Below are positions 8,231-14,058 of a DNA stretch of 25,395 bases, in pieces. The stretch is from an uncultured Sphingorhabdus sp. (GTDB taxonomy: Bacteria; Pseudomonadota; Alphaproteobacteria; Sphingomonadales; Sphingomonadaceae): assembly GCA_937873665.1 (NCBI GenBank), contig CALMYW010000441.1, forward strand, positions 1-25,395, given 5' to 3'. Position numbers and translations under genes: made by a program. How positions within the stretch are numbered: the first letter of the stretch is position 1; every line of letters starts with the position of its first letter. The notes below the pieces were generated by a model, which did not search any database, was not told where the DNA came from, and saw only the letters and a list, made by a program, of their open reading frames with translations.

Positions 8231-9282
8231 CCAAGGGCCCGAGCAAGTCGATCGTCGGAAACTTCAGCAAGTTTCTCTCTAGCGAGGCCGCGACCCCGAC
8301 CGCTGCGTCACCGCCGTCCCCGGCCCGGCCAACCCGCGTCGGCGCCGGTGTCATCGGCGCCGCCGGGCGGTCGATCCAGCAGCTTAAGGACGAGCGCGAC
8401 CGACTTCAGGATATGGTTGCATCTGGTTCCGGCGGGACGCTCGACATCGATCCGAACCTCATCGACCCCTCGCCGTTCGAGGACCGGCTCCCCGACGACG
8501 AGACGGAGGCTTTCGAGGGCTTCAAGCAGAGTATTGCCGACGAGGGCCAGAAGGTGCCGGTGCAGGTCCGGCGCCATCCCTCGGCGGAGGGTCGTTTCCA
8601 GGTGATCTATGGGCGTCGGCGCGTGCGCGCGGCCAGAGAGCTCGCGCAGCCGGTCAAGGCGCTGATCGTTGAGATGTCGGACCGTGATCTGGTGGTGTCG
8701 CAGGGGATCGAGAACGGGCAGCGCCAGGACTTGTCGTGGATCGAGCGCGCTCTGTTCGCGCAAACGATGGATGACGCGGGCATCAAGCCGCGCGATATCT
8801 ACGCCGCGCTGGGAATTGATGACGCCGAACTGGCGCGGATGCGCGCGGTCTGCCGGGCAATCCCGGGCGACGTCATCAAGCTCATTGGCCGTGCGCCAAA
8901 AGTCGGGCGCCCGCGCTGGGGCTCGCTGGCCAAGGCATTCACCGCAGCGGAATCCACGGCCCCAGCGATCATCCGCAAAACCCTGTCAGCTGACAGGATT
9001 TCCGGGAGCTCATCGGACCAGCGGTTCGCGCGAGCTTTCGCCGCGCTCTCAGGTGGGTCGGAGCGGTCACAAGCGGAGGAAATGGCGCTCGAAGCGGCCG
9101 GGGGCCGGACGGTCGGCAAGGCGGTCTTCACCACTGCGGAGGTGAGGCTCGTTGTCGACAAGACGCGCGCCCAGGCATTTGCGGAATTCTTGCGGGCCGA
9201 ACTACCGGCTTTGATGGAGCGGTTCGAGGCCGGCGACGGCGCCAGCGAACACCCTGCCGAACCGAAAAACCCTGTCACCTGA
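8227..9282 (+). CDS. repB: RepB, ParB-type centromere-binding protein
   Basis: RepB binds parS and works with RepA in partition and autoregulation. The start at ATG 8227 overlaps the repA stop (ATGA) and is preceded by GGGGG; the product is 351 residues. The N-terminus MTKGPSKSIVGNFSKFL is typical of RepB. The ParB/KorB core shows YGRRRVRAARELA (128-140) and ENGQRQDLSWIERA (162-175), followed by the helix-turn-helix region. Two palindromes sharing ACCCTGTCA and CTGACAGG lie in the gene (8982-8997) and across its stop codon (9265-9292). Confidence 0.96.
   Translation: MTKGPSKSIVGNFSKFLSSEAATPTAASPPSPARPTRVGAGVIGAAGRSIQQLKDERDRLQDMVASGSGGTLDIDPNLIDPSPFEDRLPDDETEAFEGFKQSIADEGQKVPVQVRRHPSAEGRFQVIYGRRRVRAARELAQPVKALIVEMSDRDLVVSQGIENGQRQDLSWIERALFAQTMDDAGIKPRDIYAALGIDDAELARMRAVCRAIPGDVIKLIGRAPKVGRPRWGSLAKAFTAAESTAPAIIRKTLSADRISGSSSDQRFARAFAALSGGSERSQAEEMALEAAGGRTVGKAVFTTAEVRLVVDKTRAQAFAEFLRAELPALMERFEAGDGASEHPAEPKNPVT
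8977..9000. repeat. Candidate parS palindrome inside repB
   Basis: Bases 8982-8997 are a perfect 16-bp palindrome, CCTGTCAG/CTGACAGG, within the repB coding sequence. With flanking AAAAC it matches the palindrome at the repB stop codon except for the central base. A GC at the exact centre and an arm length of eight fit the general form of repABC parS sites, but the word differs from the GTTNNNNGCNNNNAAC consensus known from Rhizobium and Agrobacterium. Confidence 0.6.
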
Positions 9283-9294
9283 CAGGGTTTTTTG
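9265..9294. repeat. Palindrome on the repB stop codon: candidate parS and/or terminator
   Basis: Arms AAAAACCCTGTCA (9265-9277) and TGACAGGGTTTTT (9280-9292) are perfectly complementary around a CC centre, and TTTTTTG follows on the plus strand. The right arm begins with the repB stop codon. The core is a near copy of the palindrome at 8982-8997, which argues for a protein-binding role (parS for RepB). The T-tract also fits a rho-independent terminator that would lower repC transcription from the repA promoter. Both roles are possible. Confidence 0.65.
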
Positions 9295-9374
9295 TCCGGT
9301 GCGGTGCCGGTCCAGAGGCAATCCTGGGCCGCAACCCTGAATGCAACGAACAAGAGAGGTAAGCGACCACAAGG

Positions 9375-9418
9375 CAAAAAAGAAAGGCCCCCAAGCGGCG
9401 AACCACCCGAGAGCCTTT
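9375..9418 (-). terminator. Rho-independent terminator of the ctRNA
   Basis: On the minus strand AAAGGC (9413-9418) plus TCTCGGGTGG pairs fully with CCGCTTGGGG plus GCCTTT (9383-9388) around a TTCG tetraloop (9399-9402), and CTTTTTTG follows. Half of the inner pairs are G-U, which would become A-C mismatches in the plus-strand RNA, so the hairpin is built to work on the minus-strand transcript. Confidence 0.9.
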
Positions 9419-9433
9419 GGATATCTTTTGGCG
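9376..9433 (-). ncRNA. Counter-transcribed RNA controlling repC (incompatibility RNA)
   Basis: On the minus strand a -35 TTGACA (9463-9468) is followed after 17 bases by TATTGG (9440-9445) as a weak -10. Transcription would start near 9433 and end at the terminator at about 9376, giving an RNA of about 58 nt. The size, strand and place between repB and repC match the ctRNAs of characterised repABC plasmids, which block repC translation. The exact 5' end is inferred from the promoter. Confidence 0.83.
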
Positions 9434-9439
9434 AAGAAA

Positions 9440-9468
9440 CCAATAGGCCTCTCCGAATCACTTGTCAA
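9440..9468 (-). promoter_or_regulatory. ctRNA promoter
   Basis: A perfect -35 hexamer TTGACA (complement of 9463-9468) lies 17 bases from TATTGG (complement of 9440-9445). The -10 matches only TAT of the consensus, but the spacing is ideal and the terminator lies about 60 bases downstream. Confidence 0.7.
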
Positions 9469-9614
9469 CGCGCAAGCCCCGCTTGAGTGAGCGTTTCCGC
9501 TTTGCCTGACGCTTAAAATGGCAACGGCATGCTGAAAGCACCCCTGACGACGTCCCTTGGACGGCGGGCGATGAAGCTCGCCCATACAACCAATGCGACC
9601 TCTTATCGTCGCGA

Positions 9615-9645
9615 CGACCTCCGCTGGCCAAACCAAGGGAGGTTG
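9615..9645 (+). promoter_or_regulatory. Hairpin sequestering the repC Shine-Dalgarno
   Basis: CGACCTCC (9615-9622) can pair with GGAGGTTG (9638-9645) around a 15-base loop, one G-U pair included. The right arm contains most of the repC ribosome site AGGGAGG, with ATG at 9648. In known repABC systems, ctRNA binding upstream favours a structure that hides the repC ribosome site; this hairpin is the obvious candidate for that structure. Confidence 0.75.
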
Positions 9646-9647
9646 GC

Positions 9648-11141
9648 ATGAACGCGCATGCAGCCGGCCTCCGCAGATCCTCGCCAGAGACCCTTAGCGC
9701 GGAAAAATTCGCGCGCACCTACCGGGAGGGAAAGGTGCCCGCCGTGACGCGCACGGCCGCGCTTCAGGTCGCCAAGCGCGCGGCGGCCGCAATGGGACTG
9801 AAAGCCGCCAAACTCGCCCTGATCGACCAGCTCTTCGGGGCGTCGAAGCCGGCTGACTGGCGCACGCCCGGCCAGCCCCCCATCATCTGGCCGTCCAATG
9901 CCCGCCTGGCGCGGAGCCTGGGTCTCAGTGTCTCCACCATGAAGCACCACCTGAAAGGCCTCGTGGAGGCCGGCCTAGTCTCCTACAGCGACCATCCGAC
10001 TTATCAGCGCCGCGGCCGCCGCGACGCCGAGGGCAACATCGTGGAGGCCTACGGCATCGACCTGTCGCCGATCGCGACACGGTTCGCAGAGCTGCACGAC
10101 CTGGCAGAGGCCGCGGACTATGAGGCTCGCGAACGGCGGCGCCTGTCGTATCGGCGCACGGTCCTGCGCAAGGAGATCCAGTCGCTGATCATCAGCGCCG
10201 TCGAGCAGCGCCTTGCCGGACCGTGGGGCCAGCTCCAGGCCCGGCTCGATGTTCTGCGGGAGCATCGCGCGGTTGATCTCGATGACTTGCGGACGCAAGT
10301 CGAGGCGCTGGACGTGCTGCGTGAGGAGGTTGAGAGCCTCTATGGCAAAGGATTCGAGGATAGAAATTTCGATGCCACGGTATCGAAATTTCGGCCCGTA
10401 CAAACTACAGCCGAACCTTCAGATTCTGAATCTGGTAAGCATGAATCGAGTCGCGCTAACGCGCGACAACTCAGTCCTTTAACGGCCTTCGGCCATACAA
10501 CCGAAAAAAAATCGGACGAAGTCGCCGCGGCCCCGCAACCGTCGAGATCGGCGGCCGACATGCTCAAAGACGACGCCCAGATGATCTCGCTGCCGCTGGT
10601 GCAGGCCGCCTGTCCGGCTGTTCGCGACTATGCGCCAGACGCCTTCGCCAATTGGCGGGCATTCCGGGCGTCCGGCCACGTGCTCTGCGCCGCCGCTGGC
10701 ATCAACCCGCAGGTCTTGCAGGAGGCTCAGGCGATCCTCGGGCCTGATCTTGCCGCTTCAGCGCTCGCGATCACGGTTCAACGTTCGAACACCGGCGCCG
10801 TGGCCAAACCGGGCGCCTATTTGCGGCGGCTCGTCCAGCGAGGCAGGGACGGCGAACTGCATCTCAGCCGCTCGCTGTTCGCCCTCGCAAAGGCCGGCGA
10901 ACCAGAAACCGCGGCACATGCACCGGCAGCGATCGTCACGGAGACCTTCCCGGCGCACGGCTCGATTAGTTACGGCCCGTGGGCGGCGATTGTTCGCGAG
11001 CATGCGCCAAAACCGACTCCGGACGTCGACAGCGTCGCCAATGCGTTCAGGCGCTGGGCGACGGAGAAAAGCATTGACCTGACGGCCCCGAACATCGAGC
11101 GTGTGTTCGCTGGGTTCTGCCGGAAATGGAGGATGAATTGA
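9648..11141 (+). CDS. repC: RepC, replication initiator
   Basis: RepC is the replication initiator of repABC replicons and normally binds an origin within its own gene. The start at ATG 9648 is preceded by AGGGAGG; the product is 497 residues, longer than the common 400-440. The N-terminal winged-helix region shows ARLARSLGLSVSTMKHHLKG near residues 85-104, followed by GLVSYSDHPTYQRRGRRDAE. A charged helical stretch follows, then a low-complexity linker encoded by the AT-richer stretch around 10350-10520, and a conserved C-terminal part (PGAYLRRLVQRGRDGELHLS). The extra length lies mainly in this linker. It ends 8 bases before the convergent recombinase gene. Confidence 0.95.
   Translation: MNAHAAGLRRSSPETLSAEKFARTYREGKVPAVTRTAALQVAKRAAAAMGLKAAKLALIDQLFGASKPADWRTPGQPPIIWPSNARLARSLGLSVSTMKHHLKGLVEAGLVSYSDHPTYQRRGRRDAEGNIVEAYGIDLSPIATRFAELHDLAEAADYEARERRRLSYRRTVLRKEIQSLIISAVEQRLAGPWGQLQARLDVLREHRAVDLDDLRTQVEALDVLREEVESLYGKGFEDRNFDATVSKFRPVQTTAEPSDSESGKHESSRANARQLSPLTAFGHTTEKKSDEVAAAPQPSRSAADMLKDDAQMISLPLVQAACPAVRDYAPDAFANWRAFRASGHVLCAAAGINPQVLQEAQAILGPDLAASALAITVQRSNTGAVAKPGAYLRRLVQRGRDGELHLSRSLFALAKAGEPETAAHAPAAIVTETFPAHGSISYGPWAAIVREHAPKPTPDVDSVANAFRRWATEKSIDLTAPNIERVFAGFCRKWRMN
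10340..10520 (+). other. oriV: Predicted replication origin within repC
   Basis: This part of repC is AT-richer than its surroundings and holds two strong dyads. GAAATTTCGAT (10363-10373) and ATCGAAATTTC (10382-10392) are a perfect 11-bp inverted repeat with an 8-base spacer. AGATTC-T-GAATCT lies at 10421-10433. An A-rich run, AACCGAAAAAAAATCGG, follows at about 10499. Origins of repABC plasmids have been mapped to an AT-rich stretch inside repC, so this is the best candidate. Confidence 0.65.
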
Positions 11142-11149
11142 AGCCAGCC

Positions 11150-12289
11150 TCAGAGGCCGGCGGCCTTGGTCAGGTTGACGCGGAAGCGGTCGCGGCGGCG
11201 CTGATAGCCGCGCGTCTGCTCGGCGCTGGCATGGCCGAGCTGCTTCTGGACGTAGCGTTCGTCGACCTCGGCCGAGGAGGCGAGGCCGGCGCGCAGCGAA
11301 TGTCCGGCGAACTTCCCCTTCCGGTCGCCTTCGGGCAGATCGGCGCGCACGCCGGCGGCGAGGGCGGCGGCCTTGACCAGCCGCGCCACCTGCTTGTCGG
11401 TCAGCCGGTCCGGGCCGACATCCTTGCCGTTGCCGCGCACGCGACGAAACAACGGCCCGTGGCCGATCCGGGCCAGCTTGAGCCAGGTCTGCAAGCCGAC
11501 GACGGGGCAGGTGGCGTCGGACGAGCCGCGGCCGATCTCGACCTCGCGCCAGCCGGTCTTACCGCGCAGGGTGACGACGATGCCGTCCTTGAGGATCTCG
11601 ATCCAGCCGCTGCCGTCTTCGGTCTGCTCGGCACCCACATCGAGGCCGACCCCCTCGGAGCGCCGCAGCCCGCCGGCAAAGCCGATCAGAAGCATAGCGC
11701 GATCGCGCAGGCCCCGCAGGGCGCCGCGATCGAACGTCTCGAGCATGGCGATCACGTCCTCCGGGAGCACGGCCTCCTTCTTGACCGGCGGCCGGCCGTG
11801 GGTGCGCCGGATGCCGGCCAGAACGGTCGCGACATGGCGGGCCTGGCGATCGAAGGCGAGGGCCCGCTGGCGGGACTGCCCGCTCAGCGCCCACAGCCGC
11901 CGCTCGATCGTCGACACGGCGTCTGGCTTCGGGCCGGCCTTCCCGGCCGCGCAGGCGGTGATGTAGAGCCCGATGGTCTGGACGTCCAGGGGGAGGGGAT
12001 CGAGAGCCTGCCGGCGGCACCAGGCAGTGTAATGCCGCCAGTCCGCCCCATAGGCGCGGCGGGTGTTCTCGGCGCTGGACGCCTTGATGTAGTCGCGCGC
12101 CCGGTCGGCGAGCTGCTCGAGATGCCGCGGCAGGCCCGGCGTAGCGTCCGGGAGAGGGGAGGGGAGGCCGCCCTGCGCTTGGGCCGGCTTCTCTCCGGTC
12201 GCGGAAGCGACACCCGGCGCCGGGCTCTCAGGCGCAGCGGAGCAGTCCTGGGGGTCGAACGCGGGCTCGCTCGGGGCGTCAGGGCTCAT
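11150..12289 (-). CDS. Tyrosine recombinase/integrase (XerCD/phage-integrase family)
   Basis: The product (379 residues from ATG 12289; GTG 12295 adds two) has a Pro/Ala-rich disordered N-terminus of about 55 residues, a SAM-like core-binding domain (ENTRRAYGADWRHYTAWCRR), and a catalytic domain. Catalytic residues, numbered from GTG, are R211 in GGLRRSEG, probably K246, H332 and R335 in GHSLRAG, H355 in LGHAS and Y364 in GYQRRRDRF. It is convergent with repC and has a perfect dif-like dyad 20 bases upstream. This pairing suggests plasmid dimer or cointegrate resolution; integration into another replicon is the alternative. No ribosome site precedes the ATG, and the -10 placement suggests a leaderless message. 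Confidence 0.93.
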   Translation of the reverse strand: MSPDAPSEPAFDPQDCSAAPESPAPGVASATGEKPAQAQGGLPSPLPDATPGLPRHLEQLADRARDYIKASSAENTRRAYGADWRHYTAWCRRQALDPLPLDVQTIGLYITACAAGKAGPKPDAVSTIERRLWALSGQSRQRALAFDRQARHVATVLAGIRRTHGRPPVKKEAVLPEDVIAMLETFDRGALRGLRDRAMLLIGFAGGLRRSEGVGLDVGAEQTEDGSGWIEILKDGIVVTLRGKTGWREVEIGRGSSDATCPVVGLQTWLKLARIGHGPLFRRVRGNGKDVGPDRLTDKQVARLVKAAALAAGVRADLPEGDRKGKFAGHSLRAGLASSAEVDERYVQKQLGHASAEQTRGYQRRRDRFRVNLTKAAGL

Positions 12290-12293
12290 TTGC

Positions 12294-12301
12294 ACTATAA
12301 T
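12294..12301. promoter_or_regulatory. Overlapping divergent -10 boxes
   Basis: On the minus strand TATAGT (12294-12299) lies 4 bases before the recombinase ATG, which would place the transcript start at or next to the ATG. On the plus strand the same bases give a perfect TATAAT (12296-12301) for the DUF1403 operon, whose transcript would start near 12308 with the dyad at its 5' end. Neither direction has a clear -35; TTGCAT at the dyad centre, 19 bases from the minus-strand -10, is a weak one. Confidence 0.45.
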
Positions 12302-12308
12302 GAAGGAA

Positions 12309-12337
12309 ACGTCCGATAATGCAACATTATCGGACGT
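12309..12337. repeat. Perfect 13-bp inverted repeat, dif-like recombination site or operator
   Basis: ACGTCCGATAATG (12309-12321) and CATTATCGGACGT (12325-12337) are perfect inverted arms separated by CAA. Read as 11-bp arms around a 7-bp centre, with ATAA and TTAT facing the centre, it has the geometry of XerCD dif and other tyrosine-recombinase core sites; the ATAATGT...TTAT core resembles Escherichia coli dif. It lies directly upstream of the recombinase gene and could also act as its operator. Confidence 0.7.
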
Positions 12338-12412
12338 AGTTATTTATCGACAGGCGCGGCGGTTTGGTGCGAATTTCGTTGCCATAAGCGCCGCGCTGAA
12401 TCATGCTGCGGC

Positions 12413-13354
12413 ATGGCCCCACGCGCGCGGATCCTACCCCAAACCCCCCCGACCTTCGCGCCGGCGCCCGCCTGGGCGCGGCGGCACGGGTCGGGCGAAG
12501 CCGCTGACGACGCGGGTTTTCTCGCCGGCGCGGCGCTGGCGATACTGCATCCGATCGCGCGGCATGAGCACCCGCTCGGGGGGCTCCTGCGCCAGCGGCT
12601 GGCGCTCGCCTGCGCTGCGGCGATCGCGCAGCAGGAAGGGCGCACGGAGGATGAGGCGACGTTGCGCGATCACTGGTATCTGCGCCGCGACGGCGACGAT
12701 CCGGGACCGGCCGGGCGCTGGCTGCGCGCCTGGCGCCGGCTCGGCGAGCGCGACGCCCTGCAGACCGGGGACTGGCCGAGCAGGCTCGCGGCGATGCTCG
12801 CCCTGCACGATGACGATGCGCTCAAGGATGCGATCGCCTTCGCAGTCGATCACCTGAAAGGGGAGGGCAGTGCGGTCCGCGCCGCGGCCGCCGTCGCCGC
12901 GACCAGTCTGCGGCTCCGGCCGGACAGCCGACCGCTGGCGCTCTGGCTGGCCGACGCCGTTCTGGCCGCGCGCATGAACTGGCCGGCGCCGGCGCCGATG
13001 CTCGCGGCGCACATCAAGCGCGGCGATCTGCGCCACGCCGCGGCGCATGCCGACGGAGCCAGCCCGTGGCTCGTCGCCTGCAATCTCGCCTATGCGCGGG
13101 GCGCGGCCGCGGCGGCCGACCTTTATGCCGACCTGGCGCGGCGAGCCGATCGCCTTCTGGCAGTCGCGCCGAAGCTGCGCGGCAAGGACGCCGATCGTAT
13201 GGTGCAGATCCTGCTGACAGAGGACGCCCAAGCCGCCGGCGCCGGCGGAACGGCGAGCGATCGCAGCACGCGCCGGCTGTTCGAGCGCGTGGTCTCGCTC
13301 GGGGTTGTGCGCGAGCTGACCGGCCGCCCCACCTTCCGACTGTACGGGCTCTGA
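12413..13354 (+). CDS. DUF1403 family protein
   Basis: I recognise this as the alphaproteobacterial DUF1403 family, of unknown function, often seen next to an scpB-like gene on plasmids. The 313-residue product starts MAPRARILPQTPPTFAPAPA and has LAILHPIARHEHPLGGLLRQ, then LALACAAAI, a helical region, DHWYLRRDGDDPGPAGRWLR, AVLAARMNWPAPAPMLAAHI and a C-terminus with DRSTRRLFERVVSLGVVREL then TGRPTFRLYGL, which looks like the end of a Fic/ScpB-type partner or winged segment. It is Ala/Arg-rich and probably all-helical. It is followed after 2 bases by scpB, so the two are almost certainly cotranscribed. The ribosome site is weak. Confidence 0.85.
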   Translation: MAPRARILPQTPPTFAPAPAWARRHGSGEAADDAGFLAGAALAILHPIARHEHPLGGLLRQRLALACAAAIAQQEGRTEDEATLRDHWYLRRDGDDPGPAGRWLRAWRRLGERDALQTGDWPSRLAAMLALHDDDALKDAIAFAVDHLKGEGSAVRAAAAVAATSLRLRPDSRPLALWLADAVLAARMNWPAPAPMLAAHIKRGDLRHAAAHADGASPWLVACNLAYARGAAAAADLYADLARRADRLLAVAPKLRGKDADRMVQILLTEDAQAAGAGGTASDRSTRRLFERVVSLGVVRELTGRPTFRLYGL

Positions 13355-13356
13355 GC

Positions 13357-14058
13357 ATGGCCCGGCGCGCGCGAACCAAGGAGGAGCTCGATACTGAACT
13401 GGCGGACCTGCCGCCGGAGCTGCGCTGGCGCGAATGGATGGGCCGGGTCGAAGCCGTGATCTTCGCATCGCCCGAGCCGGTGACGCGCGAGGCGCTGGCC
13501 CGCGTCGTCGGCCGCGACTGCAACATTGACGTCATCATCGACGATATCCGCGACGAGCTGCGCGGCCGTCCCTATGAGTTGGTCGCCGTCGCCGGCGGCT
13601 GGCAGCACCGCACCCGCAAGGTGTTCGCCACGGCGATCCGGACCGCGACCGGGCTGGGCGATCAGGTCCGCCCGCTCTCCCAGCACGAGAACCTGATCCT
13701 GATGTGTATCGCCTATTACCAGCCGATCACCCGCGGCGAGCTCGGCCAGTTCTTCGGCAAGGAGGTCAGCCGCGATCTGATCGGCCACCTGCGCGGTCTT
13801 GGGTTCATTGCGTCCGGCCCGCGCGCACCGCAGCCTGGCGCGCCCTACACTTATGTGACCACCAACGGCTTCCTGTCGCACTTCGGCTTCAACACGTTGC
13901 GCGACCTACCGGACATGGAGATGCTCGAGGACGCCGGTCTGCTCAGCAAAGACAAGCTACTGGCGGGGGGATGCCCCAACGCCCGTTTAAAGGAAGGTAA
14001 TCCGGAACACGATGGAGCTCTGGTCCCCCCATCGGAGGATGAAGAGCCATGGCGTTAG
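13357..14058 (+). CDS. scpB: Orphan ScpB-like protein (SMC-Scp complex subunit)
   Basis: ScpB is a kleisin-associated winged-helix protein that normally works with SMC and ScpA in chromosome condensation. The 233-residue product has both winged-helix units: RVEAVIFASPEPVTREALAR (first) and LILMCIAYYQPITRGELGQF (second), then GFLSHFGFNTLRDLPDME, matching the ScpB pattern (IAYxQPITRxEI ... FLxxFGLxxLxDLP). The start at ATG 13357 follows the DUF1403 stop by 2 bases. No smc or scpA gene is in view, so it may serve the host SMC or a plasmid-specific complex. The last 40 residues are an acidic, unstructured tail. Confidence 0.93.
   Translation: MARRARTKEELDTELADLPPELRWREWMGRVEAVIFASPEPVTREALARVVGRDCNIDVIIDDIRDELRGRPYELVAVAGGWQHRTRKVFATAIRTATGLGDQVRPLSQHENLILMCIAYYQPITRGELGQFFGKEVSRDLIGHLRGLGFIASGPRAPQPGAPYTYVTTNGFLSHFGFNTLRDLPDMEMLEDAGLLSKDKLLAGGCPNARLKEGNPEHDGALVPPSEDEEPWR

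Larger units (their letters stand above)
9283..9647. promoter_or_regulatory. repB-repC copy-control and incompatibility region
   Basis: This 365-bp gap has no protein gene but a dense set of control signals: the palindrome tail, the minus-strand ctRNA with its own promoter and terminator (9376-9468), a small hairpin with arms GGGCGA/TCGCCC (9566-9571 and 9578-9583), and a hairpin over the repC ribosome site (9615-9645). In known repABC plasmids this interval encodes the antisense RNA that controls repC and sets copy number and incompatibility. Confidence 0.85.

Noticed and set aside
11126..12319. 397-codon open frame on the plus strand
   Set aside because: It lies opposite the tyrosine recombinase, whose catalytic residues are all present on the minus strand.
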